From NCBI RefSeq assembly GCF_007828045.1, contig NZ_VITN01000023.1, positions 1 to 64,000 of the forward strand: a stretch of 64,000 nucleotides of DNA, read 5' to 3'. Position numbers and translations under genes: made by a program. Shown one piece after another: positions 18,586 to 26,977 of this stretch (positions are counted from its first letter, which is position 1; every line of letters begins with the position of its first letter). This stretch comes from Nitrospirillum amazonense. GTDB lineage: Bacteria; Pseudomonadota; Alphaproteobacteria; Azospirillales; Azospirillaceae. The notes under the pieces were generated by a model. That model saw only the letters and a list, made by a program, of their open reading frames with translations. It ran no database searches and was not told where the DNA came from.

Positions 18586-18969
18586 ATGCCCGAGAAAGTG
18601 ATCAAGATTCCCAGCCCCGAGCACCCCATCACCGTAACCCCCACCAAGGGCCGCGTCACGGTGACCGTGGCCGGACGCGTCATCGCCGATAGCCGCGCCG
18701 CGCTGACCCTTAAGGAAGCGTCGTATCCGGCCGTCCAATACATCCCGCGCGCGGACGTGGATATGGCGGCCCTGACCCGCACCGACCACGCCACCTACTG
18801 CCCCTACAAGGGCGATTGCGCCTACTACAGCATTCCCGCCGGCGGCGATCGCGCCCTGAACGCCGTCTGGACCTATGAAGCCCCTTATCCGGCGGTAGCG
18901 CTCATCGCTGGCCATCTGGCCTTCTACCCGGACCGGGTGGACGCCATCACCGTGGACGACGCGGCCTGA
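18586..18969 (+). CDS. DUF427 domain-containing protein
   Basis: 127-residue small cytosolic protein matching the DUF427 family: GRVTVTVAGRVIADS near the start, then YIPRADVDM, TYCPYKGDCAYYS and a C-terminal LAFYPDRVDAITV. The ATG at 18586, 8 bp after GAGGAG, is preferred to an in-frame GTG at 18577. It sits between egtB and egtD with its own operator upstream, so a role in ergothioneine metabolism or the same stress response is suggested by position only. No catalytic role is established for the family as far as I know. Confidence 0.9.
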   Translation: MPEKVIKIPSPEHPITVTPTKGRVTVTVAGRVIADSRAALTLKEASYPAVQYIPRADVDMAALTRTDHATYCPYKGDCAYYSIPAGGDRALNAVWTYEAPYPAVALIAGHLAFYPDRVDAITVDDAA

Positions 18970-19002
18970 CGGCCGCGCCCCTCACGCCCATCGAGACCCG
19001 CC

Positions 19003-19965
19003 ATGCCCGATGATCAGCGGATCGGCAATGCCACGCCCGCCACCGCCACCTTCCTACAGGACGTCCTTGCTGGCCTGGGCGCGACACCGAAATCCCTGAA
19101 TCCCAAGTACTTCTATGACGCGGAAGGGTCGCGCCTGTTCGAGGAGATCTGCAACCTTCCCGAATATTACGTGACCCGGACGGAGACCGCCTTGCTGACC
19201 CGGGTGGTGAAGGAGATCGCCTCCTCCATTCCTGCTGGCGCCGCGCTGGTGGAGTTCGGCAGCGGCGCCAGCAGCAAAACGGGCCTGCTGCTGGATGCCG
19301 CCCCGCATATCGACCTGTATGTTCCCATCGACATCAGCGTCAGCGCACTGGAAGGCGCCGTTTCCAGCTTGGCCGCGACGCACCCCGCGCTGCGCGTGGT
19401 GCCGCTGGTGCAGGATTTCACCCAGGCGCTGAGCGTTGAGGCAACGGTGCCGGATCGGCCCTTGATGGGCTTCTTTCCCGGGTCCACCATCGGCAACCTG
19501 CTGCCGGAGGAGGCTGAGGCCTTCCTCCGGCGCGCCCGGCATCTGCTGGGCGCCGACGCCCGTTTCCTGATCGGCGCCGACCTGGTCAAACCGACGACGG
19601 AACTGCTGGCGGCGTATGACGACGCCCAAGGCGTCACCGCCACCTTCAACCTGAACGTCCTGCGGCGGATCAACCGTGAGCTGGGCGCGACCTTCGATCT
19701 GGACGGCTTCCGCCACCAAGCCCGCTGGAACGCCGGCCACAGCCGCATCGAGATGCACTTGGTGAGCCGGCGCCAACAGTTGGTCCGGATCGGCGACCGG
19801 CTGCTATCCTTCGATAAAGACGAAAGCATCCATACCGAGAATTCCCACAAATACACGCCGACGGCCTTCGCCGCCCTGGCCGAGGACGCCGGCTGGCGGG
19901 TGGCGCGCCATTGGATCAATCCCGCCCCCGCTTTCGGCCTCTTCCTGCTCACAACCGCGGAATAA
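19003..19965 (+). CDS. egtD: L-histidine N-alpha-methyltransferase EgtD
   Basis: 320-residue SAM-dependent methyltransferase that trimethylates histidine to hercynine, the first step of ergothioneine synthesis. It starts with the family block PKSLNPKYFYDAEGSRLFEEI, has SAM-binding LVEFGSGASSKTGLLLDA near residue 80, then GFFPGSTIGNL near 155, and ends AFGLFLLTT. It follows the DUF427 gene by 33 bp. Together with egtB it gives the two committed enzymes of the pathway; an EgtE-like C-S lyase and EgtC are not in this window. Confidence 0.95.
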   Translation: MPDDQRIGNATPATATFLQDVLAGLGATPKSLNPKYFYDAEGSRLFEEICNLPEYYVTRTETALLTRVVKEIASSIPAGAALVEFGSGASSKTGLLLDAAPHIDLYVPIDISVSALEGAVSSLAATHPALRVVPLVQDFTQALSVEATVPDRPLMGFFPGSTIGNLLPEEAEAFLRRARHLLGADARFLIGADLVKPTTELLAAYDDAQGVTATFNLNVLRRINRELGATFDLDGFRHQARWNAGHSRIEMHLVSRRQQLVRIGDRLLSFDKDESIHTENSHKYTPTAFAALAEDAGWRVARHWINPAPAFGLFLLTTAE

Positions 19966-19974
19966 CTCGATACC

Positions 19975-20039
19975 ATGCTCTTCAGGCATGGCACTGAACT
20001 CACAAGGTCTTTCCCACACCACCCGCGGCCGTCTATCTT
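19975..20039 (+). promoter_or_regulatory. Composite LysR element C and promoter
   Basis: ATGCTCTTCAGGCAT (19975-19989), 14 bp, AAGGTCTTT (20004-20012), then TATCTT (20034-20039) at the same spacing as in elements B and D. It lies 163-227 bp upstream of the GST-SnoaL operon. Confidence 0.65.
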
Positions 20040-20201
20040 GGCCCCTGCGGCGACGCGTTGGCCCTTCTAGGAAATGATCGGCCCGTTTTCGTCATGTTTC
20101 ACCAATACCGACGACGGGCCGTGACCGCATCCTAAGCCCCCAGCCGGTCTTGCCGGCGGGTGGGCGCGGACCCGGCGCGCCCCTTCCAGGGAACGAGGCC
20201 C

Positions 20202-20789
20202 ATGCCAGCGGATGCCGCCGCCCTTTATTGTAAGTCTGCGTCCCCGGATGCGAAACGGGTACGGATATTCCTGCATGAGAAGGAGATATCCGTGGAACTG
20301 GGGGATGCTCCCGGGGTGAACGCTCCGGCGAAGGCCGCCCGCCACGGGCAGACCCCCCCCGTCCTTTTCCTGGGTGACGGCACGGTCATCGACGATGTGC
20401 CGGCCATTTGGCGCTATCTGGAGGAAGCGTATCCTGAGCGCCCACTATTGGGCGCCACGCCCAAGGACAAGGCCCTCGTGGCCATGTGGGACCGCTGGGT
20501 GGAGACGGAGGGTTTGAACCCGGTCAAAGCAACAGCTGCGCGGCGTGATCAGCCCACCGCTCTGGACGCTCGCAACCGGCAACGCCTCACCCACTTCCTT
20601 GCCGATCTTGATAGTCGGCTTTCCGCCGCTGTCTACATGGCCGGCGACGCCTTCTCCGCAGCGGACATCACCGCCCTGATAACCATCGACGTCGCCACCC
20701 GCACCCTGGGCGTCCCCTTGCCCCGTGAGTTGGGCGCCGTGCGCCGCTGGTTCTATGGCTTGTCCACACGCGCCAGCGCCTGGACCTGA
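20202..20789 (+). CDS. Glutathione S-transferase family protein
   Basis: 195-residue GST, related to the one at 8148 but diverged. It has the thioredoxin-like N-terminal half with SPDAKRVRIF, a DDVPAIWRYLEEAYPERPLLGA segment shared with the paralogue, and C-terminal MAGDAFSAADITAL. The first residues lack the usual MKLY strand and the cis-Pro region reads TPPVLFL, so glutathione binding could be altered. The ATG at 20202 follows an ACGAGG site. It is first gene after element C. Confidence 0.88.
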   Translation: MPADAAALYCKSASPDAKRVRIFLHEKEISVELGDAPGVNAPAKAARHGQTPPVLFLGDGTVIDDVPAIWRYLEEAYPERPLLGATPKDKALVAMWDRWVETEGLNPVKATAARRDQPTALDARNRQRLTHFLADLDSRLSAAVYMAGDAFSAADITALITIDVATRTLGVPLPRELGAVRRWFYGLSTRASAWT

Positions 20790-20816
20790 GCCCCCCTTGA
20801 AGAAAGTCTGGAGCCC

Positions 20817-21218
20817 ATGAGCACCGCCATCGAGGAAAAGAACAAGGCCATCGTCTTGGACGCCTTCGACACCTTGTTCAATAAGCGCGACTATGGCAGA
20901 GCGGAGACCTTCTGGTCCCCCAGCTACATCCAGCACAGCGCCCATATCGAGCCGGGCCGTGACGGCCTGTTCAACCTGGTGAAAGCACTTCCCGACACGC
21001 TCCGCTACGAGAACGCGCTGATCTTCGCCGAAGGTGACTTCGTTATGCTGCACGGCCGTTTCAGCGGCAGCGGCGCCCCCGCCAACCTGATCGCCGCGGA
21101 CATCCTGCGCCTGGAGAACGGCATCCTGGCGGAGCACTGGGACGTGCTTCAGGACGAGGTGACCAAGGCGCAGTCCAAGAGCGGCCTGCCTATGTTCGGT
21201 GATCGTTTCCCGGATTGA
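20817..21218 (+). CDS. SnoaL-like / NTF2-fold polyketide-cyclase-like protein
   Basis: 133-residue single-domain protein with the NTF2-like pattern: helix NKAIVLDAFDTLFNKRDYGRAETFW, then YIQHSAHIEPGRDGL and a strand-rich C-terminal half ending with ILAEHWDVLQDE. This type is common beside SDR and GST genes in alphaproteobacteria and is usually annotated as nuclear transport factor 2 family. The pocket could be enzymatic or ligand-binding. It is 27 bp after the GST and in the same element-C operon. Confidence 0.88.
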   Translation: MSTAIEEKNKAIVLDAFDTLFNKRDYGRAETFWSPSYIQHSAHIEPGRDGLFNLVKALPDTLRYENALIFAEGDFVMLHGRFSGSGAPANLIAADILRLENGILAEHWDVLQDEVTKAQSKSGLPMFGDRFPD

Positions 21219-21270
21219 CGCGGCGGGTCCCGGCGTCGCCTCGGCGGCGCGGGAGCCCGCAGCCCTCCCC

Positions 21271-21335
21271 ATACCTATCAGGCATGCCGATCGACCCGCA
21301 AAGTCTTTCCTAACGCATCGCTCCGCCCCTAGGCT
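21271..21335 (+). promoter_or_regulatory. Composite LysR element D and promoter
   Basis: ATACCTATCAGGCAT (21271-21285) with T-N11-A, 14 bp, AAAGTCTTT (21300-21308), then TAGGCT (21330-21335) at the conserved spacing. Upstream of the OYE-SDR operon. Confidence 0.68.
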
Positions 21336-21426
21336 GCGGGGGTGACAGGCGCTTGGGCGCGGCGGTGACCCAGCCCCTTGCGAACCTGCGAAGCCCTTTC
21401 CCTTCCGCTGAAAGACCGGAGGCATC

Positions 21427-22542
21427 ATGCCGACGTTGTTCACCCCCGCCCGCGTGGGCAGCACCGTCCTGTCCCATCGCGTGGTCATGGCGCCCCTGAC
21501 CCGCATGCGGGCCGACATGCCAGGCAGCGTGCCAGGCGATCTGATGGCCCAATACTACGGGCAAAGGGCTGGCGTCGGCGGCCTGATCATCGCCGAAGCC
21601 ACCTTCATCTCCCCGCTGGGCCGGGGTGGCTACGCCTCTCCTGGTATCCACACCGACGCGCAGGTGGCCGGATGGCGCAAGGTGACCTCGGCCGTCCACG
21701 CCAAGGGCGGGAAGATCTTCCTTCAACTCTGGCATGCGGGGCGGCAGAGTCACGTCGATCTGCTGCCGCCGAACGCCGTGCCCGTCGCGCCCTCCGCCAT
21801 TACCGCCGACGTCCGGGCCCTGCTGGCGGATGGCCCCGCCATCGCATCGCCGGCGCGGGAACTGGCCCTGGCCGAGATTCCCGAGGTGATCGAGGAATAC
21901 CGTCAAGCGGCGGTACGCGCCAAATCCGCAGGCTTCGACGGGGTGGAGGTCCACGCGGCCAACGGCTACCTGATCGACCAGTTCCTGCAGGACAACGCCA
22001 ACCACCGCCTGGACGCCTATGGCGGTCCGATCGAGAATCGCGCCCGCTTCCTGCTGCAGGTGGTGGAGGCCGTCGTGGGCGTTTGGGGGGCGGATCGGGT
22101 AGGCGTACGCGTCGGCCCCAGCAACCGCTTCGGCGACATGGGCGACAGCGGCCCGGACGCCACGTTCGGTTATATCGCCACAGCGTTAAGCCAGTACGGT
22201 CTCGCCTATCTGCATGTGATCGAGCCCCGCGTGAAGGGCAGCATCGATGAGGCCGGACGGGTGGCGGTGGCCGCCGCCACCCTGAAGCCTCTGTTCGGAG
22301 GGCCGGTCATCGCCGCCGGCGGCTTCGATAAAGCGGAGGCGGAAGCCATCATCGCCAGCGGCGGGGCCGACATGGTGGCCTTCGGCCGGCAGTTCGTCGC
22401 CAACCCTGACCTGCCGGATCGGCTGCGGCTGGACCTGCCGCTCGCCCCCTATGACCGCACCACCTTCTACTACGGTAACGCCAAAGGCTACACCGACTAT
22501 CCGGCGCTGGAAGCCCCGGCCCGGTCCGCCGCCGCGGGCTGA
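21427..22542 (+). CDS. Alkene reductase, old yellow enzyme family
   Basis: 371-residue FMN-dependent NAD(P)H:flavin oxidoreductase of the NemA/OYE type, which reduces activated C=C bonds and nitro or nitrate ester compounds. A TIM barrel is indicated by MAPLTRMRA near residue 20, LQLWHAGRQSH near 100, the active-site VHAANGYLIDQFL near 180 and the FMN-binding VAFGRQFVANPDL near 320. Length is normal. First gene after element D and upstream of a frameshifted SDR. Fits a role in reducing an electrophilic enone or nitro compound. Confidence 0.93.
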   Translation: MPTLFTPARVGSTVLSHRVVMAPLTRMRADMPGSVPGDLMAQYYGQRAGVGGLIIAEATFISPLGRGGYASPGIHTDAQVAGWRKVTSAVHAKGGKIFLQLWHAGRQSHVDLLPPNAVPVAPSAITADVRALLADGPAIASPARELALAEIPEVIEEYRQAAVRAKSAGFDGVEVHAANGYLIDQFLQDNANHRLDAYGGPIENRARFLLQVVEAVVGVWGADRVGVRVGPSNRFGDMGDSGPDATFGYIATALSQYGLAYLHVIEPRVKGSIDEAGRVAVAAATLKPLFGGPVIAAGGFDKAEAEAIIASGGADMVAFGRQFVANPDLPDRLRLDLPLAPYDRTTFYYGNAKGYTDYPALEAPARSAAAG

Positions 22543-22628
22543 CACTACACCCTTCCCATGAGCCTGTGCATGCCGCTCCCCCACCATGGGGGCGGACCGC
22601 CCACGCGCCTCTCCCCAGGAGTACCGGC

Positions 22629-23376
22629 ATGTCCCCCTTGTTCGGCAAGACCGCCCTTGTCACCGGCGCGTCCCGTGGGATCGGCCGGGCCAGCGCCCTG
22701 GCCCTGGCCCGATCGGGGGCGCAGGTCCTTGTGCATTACGGCACCGCTCTCGATCAGGCGCATGCGGTGGTGGCCCAAATCCGTGGGGCTGGAGGCCGGG
22801 CGAGCGCGGTGTCTTGTGATCTTTCCACCGCAGATGGCCCACACCGGCTGGCGGAAGAGGTTCGCCGGATCATCGGCTACCGGCTTGACATCCTGGTCGC
22901 AAATGCGGGCATTTCCAGGCCTGTGACGGTGGAGGAGACCACCGTCACAGACTTTGACGCGCTGTTCGCGCTGAACGTGCGCGCGCCTTTCTTCCTGGTG
23001 CAGCAATTGCTCCCCATCATGGGGAGCCGGCGGCTGTATCACGCTGCTTTCCTCCTTGGTCGCACAATCGGCTGGCGGCACCCTGGCTGCCTACGCCGCC
23101 ACCAAGGGCGCCGTGGACAGCCTGACCCGGCAATTCGCCGCCAGCCTGGGCCCGCGCCATATCCGGGTCAACGCCGTGGCACCCGGCGTGGTCGACACGG
23201 CACTTTCCAGCTTCACCAGGACAGAGGCTGGACGTGCCCATGCGCTGGGCATCCAGGCCCTGAAACGCTTGGCCCAACCGGATGACATCGGCGGCGTGGT
23301 CGCTTTCCTGGCATCACCCAACGGCCGCTGGATCAACGGACAGATCGTGCATGTCGACGGCGGGTCGAAACTGTAG
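22629..23376 (+). pseudogene. SDR family oxidoreductase broken by a single-base frameshift
   Basis: A close paralogue of the SDR at 7338. The first frame (22629 onward) gives residues 1-131 with TGASRGIG and NAGIS. At about 23021-23024 a run of four G shifts the frame; the continuation LLSSL, YAATK and VDGGSKL is in the next frame to 23376. Removing one G restores an open frame of exactly 248 codons plus stop, the same length as the paralogue. It is either a real inactivation or a homopolymer sequencing error. Second gene after the alkene reductase. Confidence 0.85.
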
Positions 23377-23523
23377 GGAATGGCCTCCACGTTCGACGGC
23401 GGCGCTTGACACCTATCGTGTCCATTATCCCATTCATGGACACTTCCCATCCTCACAAGCCAGACCTCCTTTCGGCTTGGGCGAACAACATCACGGATGG
23501 AAGGCGGCCCTCGGCGGAGGGGT

Positions 23524-23709
23524 ACAGACGGCCTGCGGGTCGATCTGCACGGCGATCTGGCGGGCATCCTCGCCGTCGCCGCGAGCGGCACAGCCAAGCC
23601 CGGAACAGCGAACAGCCCGCGCTCTTGCGAGGCGGGCTGTTCGGATGACCTGATCGAGCAAGTTAAGATGGTTGCGGGGGCCCGCAACCAACGATACTTG
23701 CAGCTCACG
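23524..23709 (+). pseudogene. C-terminal remnant of a serine site-specific recombinase
   Basis: The frame reads DGLRVDLHGDLAGILAVAA followed later by EQVKMVAGARN. From memory of the family, this resembles the C-terminal end of large serine recombinases in alphaproteobacteria, which finish with a DLxGDLAGIL and QVKMVAGA pattern. The resolvase and recombinase domains are absent. Identification rests on recall, not a search. Confidence 0.4.
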
Positions 23710-23959
23710 GAAACCTGCATTCCAAAAGCTTTCAATCTCTCCGGCACTTCGATGACGGGGAGCAGGTCGTGCCCCTCGCGTTCTCTAATCTGGACTGTCA
23801 ATGCCCATGTGTGGTGATCGGCACCTGGGGAGACATCGCCGCCAGGCTCACGGTTCTCTTCGTGGTCGCTGAGCGCCACACCATGTGTGAACCGGCGCCG
23901 AAAGGGAGCCCTGAGCTTGCTCGCGCTCAACAGCCTGAAAGATCAGCAGAAATTGTATC

Positions 23960-24003
23960 GAGGGCAGGGTCCCGATCGGCTCCGGTCAGGCCCCTGCTCT
24001 TTT
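23960..24003 (+). terminator. Hairpin followed by T-run inside the mobile debris
   Basis: GAG-gg-CAGGG pairs with CCCTG-CTC around an inner GATCGG/CCGGTC stem and is followed by TTTT. It has the form of an intrinsic terminator, but no intact gene precedes it; it may belong to a lost element. Confidence 0.4.
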
Positions 24004-24129
24004 GTCACTTTCTTCAGCTGTTTCAGTATATTACCTCGCTTTTCCCCAGAGGCCCACTTCGATGCCGATTCACAGCCCTGGTCTTCAGTAGCGTTCCAAC
24101 CAGCTTGCCTAATTCCGGGCTGGCGGACA

Positions 24130-24255
24130 GCTCGATTCATGAACCCGCCGACCCGCTTGCCGAACAGGATCCCGAAGGTCTTGAGCAGGCCGCAGACCTG
24201 ATTGTCGATGTCACCCCGCATGCCGACCAGCAATCCACGCGAGGTCAGAAGGTTA
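24130..24255 (-). mobile_element. IS110-family transposase fragment
   Basis: The minus-strand frame reads LLTSRGLLVGMRGDIDNQV then GLLKTFGILFGKRVGGF. This is the segment linking the N-terminal DEDD domain and the C-terminal domain of IS110/IS1111 transposases (pattern LL..R..LV..R..L.NQIRGLLK.FG). Only about 42 residues survive and both ends are lost. Confidence 0.65.
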
Positions 24256-24271
24256 TCGCAAGCGCCACTGG

Positions 24272-25699
24272 TCAACGTCCAACGACACCTTTCAGCTCAA
24301 GGAACTCACCCAGTCCGAACTCGGCATACTCCCGGCCATTGCCGGACTGTTTGTAGCCACCGAACGGCACAGCGGGGCTCCAGGCCGGATCGTTGATATA
24401 GATGGTGCCGGCGCGCAGTTGCCGGGCCACCGCCTGGGCATAGCGGGCATCGCCCGATTGGACGTAGGCTGCCAAGCCGTAGACGGTGTCGTTGGCCAGG
24501 GCCACCGCCTCCTCCACCGTGCGGTAGGTCAGGATGGACAGGACGGGGCCGAAGATCTCTTCCCGCGCCACCGTCATCGACGGGGTGACGCGGCCGAAAA
24601 CCGTGGGCCGGACATAATAGCCGCGCGTCAGCCCCGCCGGCCGGCCGGGACCACCCGCGATCAGTTCCGCCCCCTCGGCGATGCCCACCTCGATAAGCTG
24701 CTGCACCTTGGCGAACTGGTTGGCGTTGGACACCGGTCCCATCGTCGTGGCGCCGTCCAGGGGATCGCCGGCCACGACGGCTTCGGTCACCTCGCGCGCG
24801 ATCGCCGCGACCTCCGCGTACCGGTCCTCGGGCACCAGCATGCGCGTCGGAGCGTTGCACGACTGGCCGGTATTGTTGAAGCAACGCAGCACCCCCTGCC
24901 GCACGGCCCGGGGGATATCGGCGTCCGGCAGGATGATGTTCGCCGACTTGCCGCCCAGTTCCTGGCTGACCCGCTTGACCGTGTCGGCCGCCAGCTTCGC
25001 CACCTGCACGCCCGCGCGGGTCGAGCCGGTGAAGGACACCACGTCGATGTCGGGATGGGCAACGATGGCCTGCCCCACGCCGGCACCATCGCCGTGCACC
25101 ATATTGAAGACGCCGGCGGGCACCCCTGCGGCGTGCATCACCTCCGCGAACAGGTTGGCGCTGAGCGGCGCCAGTTCACTGGGCTTCAGCACCATGGTGC
25201 AGCCGGCCGCCAGCGCCGGCGCCACCTTGCAGACGATCTGGTTCATGGGCCAGTTCCACGGGGTAATCAGCCCGGCGACGCCAACGGGCTCCCGCCACAG
25301 GCGCAAGGGGCCCCGATCCTCGTCGAACACGAAATCCCGCAGCGTCTCCAGCATCTGCGCCAGATGGGCGGCGCCGATGCCGGCCTGGGCCTGGCGGGCG
25401 AAGCCCAATGGCGCCCCCATCTCCTGCCGGATGGCGTCGCCGATGTCCGCCATGCGGGCGCCATAGGCCTCCAGGATTGCGGCCAGCAGGTCCAGGCGCT
25501 GCTGGCGGCTGGTCTGGGAGTAAGCGGCAAAGGCGCGCCGAGCCGCCGCCACGGCCGCGTCCACCTCGGCCGGGCCGGCCAGAGCCACCTGGGCGCAAGG
25601 CGCCTCGGTCGCCGGGTTGATGACATCCAGCAGGCGCCCCCCTTCAGGCATGCGCCATTGGCCGTCGATATAGCAGGAGAGAAGTGGAAGCGAAGACAT
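24272..25699 (-). CDS. Aldehyde dehydrogenase family protein
   Basis: 475-residue NAD(P)-dependent aldehyde dehydrogenase. It has ITPWNWPMNQ near residue 145, FTGSTRAG near 220, a general base Glu in QELGGKSAN near 245, a nucleophilic Cys in NNTGQSCNAPT near 280 and a C-terminal PFGGYKQSGNGRE. It is last in a leftward operon with a TonB receptor and an MFS transporter, opposite the amine-degradation operon. A plausible role is oxidising the aminoaldehyde made by the amine oxidase at 32109, but the substrate is inferred. Confidence 0.92.
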   Translation of the reverse strand: MSSLPLLSCYIDGQWRMPEGGRLLDVINPATEAPCAQVALAGPAEVDAAVAAARRAFAAYSQTSRQQRLDLLAAILEAYGARMADIGDAIRQEMGAPLGFARQAQAGIGAAHLAQMLETLRDFVFDEDRGPLRLWREPVGVAGLITPWNWPMNQIVCKVAPALAAGCTMVLKPSELAPLSANLFAEVMHAAGVPAGVFNMVHGDGAGVGQAIVAHPDIDVVSFTGSTRAGVQVAKLAADTVKRVSQELGGKSANIILPDADIPRAVRQGVLRCFNNTGQSCNAPTRMLVPEDRYAEVAAIAREVTEAVVAGDPLDGATTMGPVSNANQFAKVQQLIEVGIAEGAELIAGGPGRPAGLTRGYYVRPTVFGRVTPSMTVAREEIFGPVLSILTYRTVEEAVALANDTVYGLAAYVQSGDARYAQAVARQLRAGTIYINDPAWSPAVPFGGYKQSGNGREYAEFGLGEFLELKGVVGR

Positions 25700-25756
25700 G
25701 GGGTCCGATCCAAGCAGTGAGGCCGAAGAAAGTGGGAAGCCGGGCTGTGCGGGGTT

Positions 25757-26929
25757 CTAGAAGCGGCGGCGCGCGGCGATGAAGGCGGCGGCCGACAGCG
25801 CCAGCAGCACCGCCCCCTGCGCCGCCACGGCGACATAGGTCCCGGCATAGTCCAGCGCGTAGCCAGCCAGCAGCGGGCCCAGGGCGGCCCCGCCGCCGAT
25901 GATCATGTTGGACAGGATCACCAACCCGCCGCCGTCATCGGCATCGGCCAGCGCCGCCAACAGCATGGGCACCAGGAAGGACCAGCAGACCTGCAGCAGC
26001 ACCACCGCGGCGATGAAGCCGCCCCGCCCCGTTGGGAACGCCAACGCCACCAGGCAGGCCAGCAAGAGGCCGAAGACGCCCACCGTGTAGGCATCCCGGC
26101 GACGGGCATGCCCGGACAGGGTGGCCAGGACGGACCCGAGGATGGCGGTGAACATGGCGACCGCCGTCAAGGTGCCCACCCCCTCCTCCGTCAGGCCAAG
26201 GGCCAGACCCGGCACACCGACGAAGGCCCAGGCGCCGCTGATGGCCAGGTAGTAGCAAAAGATCGCGAGAAAATTCAGGCGGGCGGCTGTCGAGCCACTA
26301 CCATGCTGGCCACCACCGCCATGCTGAACACCCGACGCATCCGGCCAGCCGGCGGGCAAGCCGGTCACCATCGTCAAGGCCAGCAGCGCCGCCACGGCCA
26401 GCAGCGCGTAGAGCCCGGCGAGGCCGACATGCTCGAACAGCCGCGGCAGGTAGAGCAGGCCCAGGGCCGCCGACACCGTCTGCCCCCCCGTCCAGCAGGC
26501 GAACGCCCGATGGGGATCGGCGGAACGCCCCGCCGCCAGCAGGCAGACGACCGACAGCGCGCCACCACCGGCACCGCCGATAAAGCGCAACGGGATGAGC
26601 CATGTGGCATCACCCCCCGCCCGGGCGACGACGCCGGACCCCACCGCGGCGCCAACGAACACCAGGCTGGCCACCACGGTCAGCGGCCGCCAGGAAAAAC
26701 GGCGCAGCAGGAAGGCCGCCGGGAAGGAAACCAGGGCGGCCCCGCCCAACTCCACCGACATGAGCAAGCCGATGTCGCCGGGGGACCAGTGCCATTCAAG
26801 GGCCAGTTGGCCGGCGATGACAGGCGATACCAGGAAGACGAAGGGCCCGATCAGGCCAAAGGCGGTGATGGCCACCAATGAGAGGATCGGCGGGACCGGT
26901 TGGTCCGTGGACGTGGTGACGGAAGCCAT
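25757..26929 (-). CDS. MFS transporter
   Basis: 390-residue inner-membrane transporter with about 12 hydrophobic helices. The first is PPILSLVAITAFGLIGPFVF and the last near the C-terminus is LLALSAAAFIAARRRF. The ATG at 26929 is chosen because GGGGAGGG lies just upstream; an ATG at 26971 is also in frame but has no such site. It is between the TonB receptor (48-bp gap) and the aldehyde dehydrogenase (57 bp), so likely imports or exports the compound handled by this cluster. Confidence 0.9.
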   Translation of the reverse strand: MASVTTSTDQPVPPILSLVAITAFGLIGPFVFLVSPVIAGQLALEWHWSPGDIGLLMSVELGGAALVSFPAAFLLRRFSWRPLTVVASLVFVGAAVGSGVVARAGGDATWLIPLRFIGGAGGGALSVVCLLAAGRSADPHRAFACWTGGQTVSAALGLLYLPRLFEHVGLAGLYALLAVAALLALTMVTGLPAGWPDASGVQHGGGGQHGSGSTAARLNFLAIFCYYLAISGAWAFVGVPGLALGLTEEGVGTLTAVAMFTAILGSVLATLSGHARRRDAYTVGVFGLLLACLVALAFPTGRGGFIAAVVLLQVCWSFLVPMLLAALADADDGGGLVILSNMIIGGGAALGPLLAGYALDYAGTYVAVAAQGAVLLALSAAAFIAARRRF

Positions 26930-26977
26930 GAGTCCCTCCCCAGGGGTAAGCGGCGGCGCGTGGCGGGCCATCGCGCC

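Larger units (their letters stand above)
23377..24271. other. 895-bp stretch of mobile-element debris
   Basis: No intact gene. It contains what looks like the 3' end of a serine recombinase gene (23524-23709), an 11-bp-stem hairpin at 23610-23642 (GAACAGCCCGC and complement), a 9-bp palindrome GGTTGCGGG-GG-CCCGCAACC near 23669-23688, a hairpin with T-run at 23960-24003 and an IS110-type transposase fragment on the minus strand. The ALDH gene ends at its right edge with an intact family C-terminus. Confidence 0.6.

Noticed and set aside
22629-23376. Programmed frameshift instead of mutation in the SDR
   Set aside because: A four-G run with no slippery heptamer or clear stimulatory structure, and SDRs are not known to use frameshifting.
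23399-23460. Possible fifth composite LysR element near the SDR pseudogene end
   Set aside because: CACCTATC and CACAAG fragments occur, but there is no T-N11-A palindrome with correct spacing and no AAAGTCTTT.
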